A stretch of DNA of 64,000 nt, from NCBI RefSeq assembly GCF_000745185.1, contig NZ_JQNJ01000001.1, positions 4,012,501-4,076,500 on the forward strand. Reading direction: 5' to 3'. Within the stretch, counting starts at the first letter, position 1. The number at the start of each line of letters is the position of its first letter. Shown piece after piece: positions 61,092 to 64,000 of the stretch. The notes under the pieces are model-generated. The model saw nothing but the letters and a program-made list of their open reading frames with translations, was not told the origin of the DNA and ran no database searches. Position numbers and translations under genes: made by a program. Source of the stretch: Muricauda sp. MAR_2010_75. GTDB taxonomy: Bacteria > Bacteroidota > Bacteroidia > Flavobacteriales > Flavobacteriaceae.

Positions 61092-63089
61092 TTATAACTT
61101 TTCCATAAACTCCTGCTCCGAAATAATGGGAATCCCCAAGCTCTCCGCTTTGGTCTTTTTGCTGGGACCCATATTGTCTCCAGCCACTACAAAGGATGTT
61201 TTCGAAGAAATGGAAGACGCTACTTTGCCTCCATTGTCCTCTATCAATTTTTTGAGGTCGTTTCTGCTGATAGTTTCAAAAACCCCGGAAACCACAAAGG
61301 TTTGCCCCTTTAACTTGTCGGTCTGGTTTTCCAATTGCGCTTCAGAGAGCGAAAATTGCAATCCGTAGGATTTTAAACGGTCCACAATTTCCAAATTGCT
61401 GGGTTCTGAAAAGAACTTGATCACGCTATCGGCTATGCGTTCTCCTATTTCATCCACCTGGACCAATTCCTCATGACTTGCGGCCATCAATGCATCAATA
61501 TTTTTGTAGGCTTTGGCCAACTTTTTGGCCACTGTCTCCCCCACATATCGGATGCCCAATGCGAACAGGACGCGTTCAAAAGGAATGGCTTTGGAAGCCG
61601 CTACGCCGTTCACCAGATTTTCAGCGGATTTTTCTGCCATGCGTTCCAACGGAATCACCTGTTCCTTGGTCAACGTATATAAATCGGCATAATTGGAAAT
61701 CAACCCTTCCTTAAACAGCAGTTCCACCGTTTCACTTCCCATACCTTCAATATCCATGGCCTTTCTGGAAATAAAATGCTGGATTCGACCTGTAATCTGA
61801 GTTGGACACCCTGTGTCGTTGGGGCAAAAGTGCTGTGCCTCCCCTTCTTTCCGAATCAGCTCCGTACCACATTCAGGGCAGTGGGTGATGTATTCTGTGG
61901 GTACGGAATCCACAGGGCGTTTGGTGAAATCCACTGCGATAATCTTAGGAATAATCTCGCCGCCCTTTTCCACAAAAACAGTGTCCCCAACACGAACATC
62001 CAACTTGGCTATCTGATCGGCATTGTGCAAAGAGGCGCGCTTTACCGTTGTTCCAGCCAAGAGCACGGGCTCCAAGTTGGCCACTGGGGTAATGGCCCCG
62101 GTACGCCCCACTTGGTAGGTGATTTCGTTCAACACCGTAGTTGCCTGTTCTGCCTTGAACTTATAGGCCATTGCCCATCGGGGTGACTTGGCTGTATAGC
62201 CCAACTCCTCTTGATGCTGAATACTGTTTACCTTTACCACAACCCCATCGGTTTCAAAGGCCATATTATGGCGATGGACGTCCCAATAATCCGCAAACTG
62301 CATCACCTCTTCCATACTCTTGCAAAGTTTGGCCACGGATGGAACCTTAAAACCCCACGAGCGTGCTTTCTCCAAGACTTCAAATTGGGAGGAAATCCCC
62401 AAATTATTTCCAGCAATACTGTATAGCAGACACTCCAAGGGACGCTGGGCCACCAAGGCACTGTCCTGCAATTTTAAACTTCCGGATGCCGTGTTTCTGG
62501 GGTTCATATAGGGGTCTTCCCCAGCTTCAATTCGCTCTTGGTTCATTTTGGCAAAACCTTCCAAGGTTAAAATAATTTCCCCACGGATATCAAATTTTGG
62601 TGGGTAGTCCCCTTTCAATTGCAAGGGAACGGATTTTATGGTTTTAATATTGTTGGTCACATCATCTCCCTGAAAGCCATCGCCACGGGTAACCGCTCGC
62701 ACCAGTTGTCCATCTTCATAGGTGAGACTGATGGAAGCGCCATCGTATTTCAACTCACATGTGAATTCCACGGCAACATCACCCAAAATACGTTGGATAC
62801 GTTTTTCCCAATCCTCCAAATCTTCCTTGGAATATGAGTTTTCCAAAGAGTACATGCGGTGTTCATGCGCCACCGTCTCAAAGTTCTTGGTCACCATGCC
62901 ACCCACGCGCAAAGTCGGCGATGTGGGGTCGTAAAATTCAGGGTGTTCTGCCTCCAATTTCTGAAGCTCCTTGAGTTTCATATCAAACTCAAAATCTGTT
63001 ATTGAAGGCTGGTCCAGCACATAATATTTATAGTTGTGCTCCCGAAGTTCATCCCGCAGGGATTCTATTTTTTCTTTGATGTTGGTCAT
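61092..63089 (-). CDS. ligA: NAD-dependent DNA ligase
   Basis: A 665-residue full-length LigA: adenylation domain with the lysine motif CELKYDGASISLTYEDG, OB fold (AITPVANLEPVLLAGTTVKR), four-Cys zinc finger (CPECGTELIRKEGEAQHFCP), helix-hairpin-helix region and a BRCT domain at the end (LKGQTFVVSGVFETISRNDL). It seals nicks in replication and repair using NAD. It lies between the LOG-family gene (three bases upstream) and the small membrane proteins. Confidence 0.98.
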   Translation of the reverse strand: MTNIKEKIESLRDELREHNYKYYVLDQPSITDFEFDMKLKELQKLEAEHPEFYDPTSPTLRVGGMVTKNFETVAHEHRMYSLENSYSKEDLEDWEKRIQRILGDVAVEFTCELKYDGASISLTYEDGQLVRAVTRGDGFQGDDVTNNIKTIKSVPLQLKGDYPPKFDIRGEIILTLEGFAKMNQERIEAGEDPYMNPRNTASGSLKLQDSALVAQRPLECLLYSIAGNNLGISSQFEVLEKARSWGFKVPSVAKLCKSMEEVMQFADYWDVHRHNMAFETDGVVVKVNSIQHQEELGYTAKSPRWAMAYKFKAEQATTVLNEITYQVGRTGAITPVANLEPVLLAGTTVKRASLHNADQIAKLDVRVGDTVFVEKGGEIIPKIIAVDFTKRPVDSVPTEYITHCPECGTELIRKEGEAQHFCPNDTGCPTQITGRIQHFISRKAMDIEGMGSETVELLFKEGLISNYADLYTLTKEQVIPLERMAEKSAENLVNGVAASKAIPFERVLFALGIRYVGETVAKKLAKAYKNIDALMAASHEELVQVDEIGERIADSVIKFFSEPSNLEIVDRLKSYGLQFSLSEAQLENQTDKLKGQTFVVSGVFETISRNDLKKLIEDNGGKVASSISSKTSFVVAGDNMGPSKKTKAESLGIPIISEQEFMEKL

Positions 63090-63092
63090 CTA

Positions 63093-63674
63093 TCAGGTAT
63101 GTTCTTTTTTAATCCATTTTGGAGTTGTTACTGGTCGATAGGATTCCATTTGTTCCAACAGCCCCCTGCACGAGTCATCAACCAGAAGCATATTTCGGTT
63201 TTCAATTTTAAGGAGTTCCCTGACGACCATGGTGTCCAAGAAAGCCAATAATTCATCATAAAAACCATTCACATTTAATATGCCCATTGGTTTCTGATGC
63301 AATCCAAGCTGTCCCCAGGTAATGATCTCAAACAATTCTTCCAATGTGCCAAAACCTCCCGGAAGTGCAATTATCCCATCCGAGAGCTCATACATTTTCA
63401 TTTTGCGCTCATGCATACTGTCCACTATGATCATTTCCGGTACGCGATCATGCACGATTTCTTTGGATTTTAAAAAATTGGGAAGCACACCTATCACCTT
63501 TCCGTTGTTATCCAGTGCTCCATTGGCCACTTTTCCCATTAAACCCAATTTGGAACCACCATAAACCAGAGTTCTATCCTGTTTTGCCAAAGTTTTTCCC
63601 AATTCATAAGCCCTGTCAACAATTTGAATGTCGTTTCCTTCGCTACTTGCACAAAAAACTACTATACTTTTCAT
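63093..63674 (-). CDS. LOG-family protein (cytokinin-type nucleotide hydrolase)
   Basis: A 193-residue protein with the Rossmann-like FCASSEGND start, LVYGGSKLGLMGKVANGAL, MHERKMKMYELSDGIIALPG and the signature PGGFGTLEELFEIITW. The family releases ribose 5-phosphate from nucleoside monophosphates, making cytokinins in plants and some bacteria. In bacteria its substrate is often uncertain. It is three bases from both neighbours' ends. Confidence 0.92.
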   Translation of the reverse strand: MKSIVVFCASSEGNDIQIVDRAYELGKTLAKQDRTLVYGGSKLGLMGKVANGALDNNGKVIGVLPNFLKSKEIVHDRVPEMIIVDSMHERKMKMYELSDGIIALPGGFGTLEELFEIITWGQLGLHQKPMGILNVNGFYDELLAFLDTMVVRELLKIENRNMLLVDDSCRGLLEQMESYRPVTTPKWIKKEHT

Positions 63675-63677
63675 TTA

Positions 63678-63998
63678 CTACATTTTGCACTTAAGCATCC
63701 GATCATTGCCAAAAATATCCTTTCTGAGTTCAATTTCCGAAAAATTATGGGCTTTCAAAAGGGCTTTGGTTTCCGCTCCCAAATATTGGTTGATTTCCAG
63801 ATACAAGCTCCCCTTTTTCTCTAAGTTGGCTTTGGAAAATTGGGCTATGGCACGATAAAACAACAAAGGGTCCTCGTCAGGTACGAAAAGCGCCGTACCA
63901 GGTTCGTATTTTTTTACATTTTTTTTGATTTTTTCCTTTTCCAATTCCCTCACATAGGGTGGATTGGAGACGATGATATCAAAATCAAGTTCAGGACC
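63678..63998 (-). CDS. prmC: Release-factor glutamine methyltransferase PrmC, C-terminal part
   Basis: Open to the window edge. The visible 107 residues contain FDIIVSNPPYVRELEKEKI (NPPY catalytic motif of N5-glutamine methyltransferases), VKKYEPGTALFVPDEDPLLF and LYLEINQYLGAE. It methylates the GGQ glutamine of release factors. The N-terminal helical part lies outside the window. It is followed by the LOG-family gene after three bases. Confidence 0.92.
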   Translation of the reverse strand, partial: GPELDFDIIVSNPPYVRELEKEKIKKNVKKYEPGTALFVPDEDPLLFYRAIAQFSKANLEKKGSLYLEINQYLGAETKALLKAHNFSEIELRKDIFGNDRMLKCKM

Positions 63999-64000
63999 AA

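Overview
The window reads as chromosome of a marine Flavobacteriaceae bacterium, most like the Muricauda/Allomuricauda/Flagellimonas group. This is an inference from gene content. It carries type IX secretion parts (PorD, a PorP/SprF protein, a T9SS C-terminal sorting domain), TPR histidine kinases with lipoprotein-type leaders, Bacteroidetes-type BamD and RNA polymerase omega, a bacillithiol-linked YtxJ, many short Bacteroidetes lipoproteins, and -7 boxes resembling TAnnTTTG. No rRNA, tRNA, CRISPR array, IS element or prophage was recognised.

Layout. 1-5968 holds the end of a beta-helix surface protein, then a signalling island: a LytTR regulator with a degenerate receiver, two tiny lipoproteins, a TPR sensor kinase with its LuxR-type response regulator, and an unknown protein. 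6016-11654 has glyA, a lipoprotein, and a minus-strand cluster of a large DUF6973-like lipoprotein with two small exported proteins, then ytxJ. 11797-20802 has clpB, a gntP-ridA-dipeptidase group, TetR and AraC regulators and a beta-propeller lipoprotein. 21173-34079 has an ankyrin protein, a PorP/SprF-SPOR fusion, smpB, pcm, and a long plus-strand run ending in a tightly overlapped exonuclease-ion channel-miaA-gntK series. 34130-46704 is a minus-strand housekeeping block: an RprXY-like two-component system, coaE, ybbR, a glycosyltransferase, fabI, recN, porD, coaBC, rpoZ, bamD, dapA. 46753-48551 is a 5'-nucleotidase split into two adjacent genes. 48552-59969 is an accessory region: three paralogous BspA-like (DUF285) lipoproteins, a ComEC-like metallo-beta-lactamase-fold protein, a secreted metalloprotease-like protein, and long low-complexity intergenic mosaics. 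59970-64000 has small membrane proteins, ligA, a LOG-family gene and the end of prmC.

Most notable observation. Three promoters, ahead of the LytTR gene (989), the unknown gene (5297) and the DUF6973-like lipoprotein gene (11086, minus strand), share AAACCCC, 9-10 bases, AAGG, exactly 32 bases, then a -7-like TARCTT box. This looks like the signature of an undescribed local regulon joining the signalling island to the toxin-like lipoprotein cluster. A second shared upstream block precedes all three BspA-like genes. Everything here comes from reading the sequence; no database search was run, so family names rest on recognised motifs.
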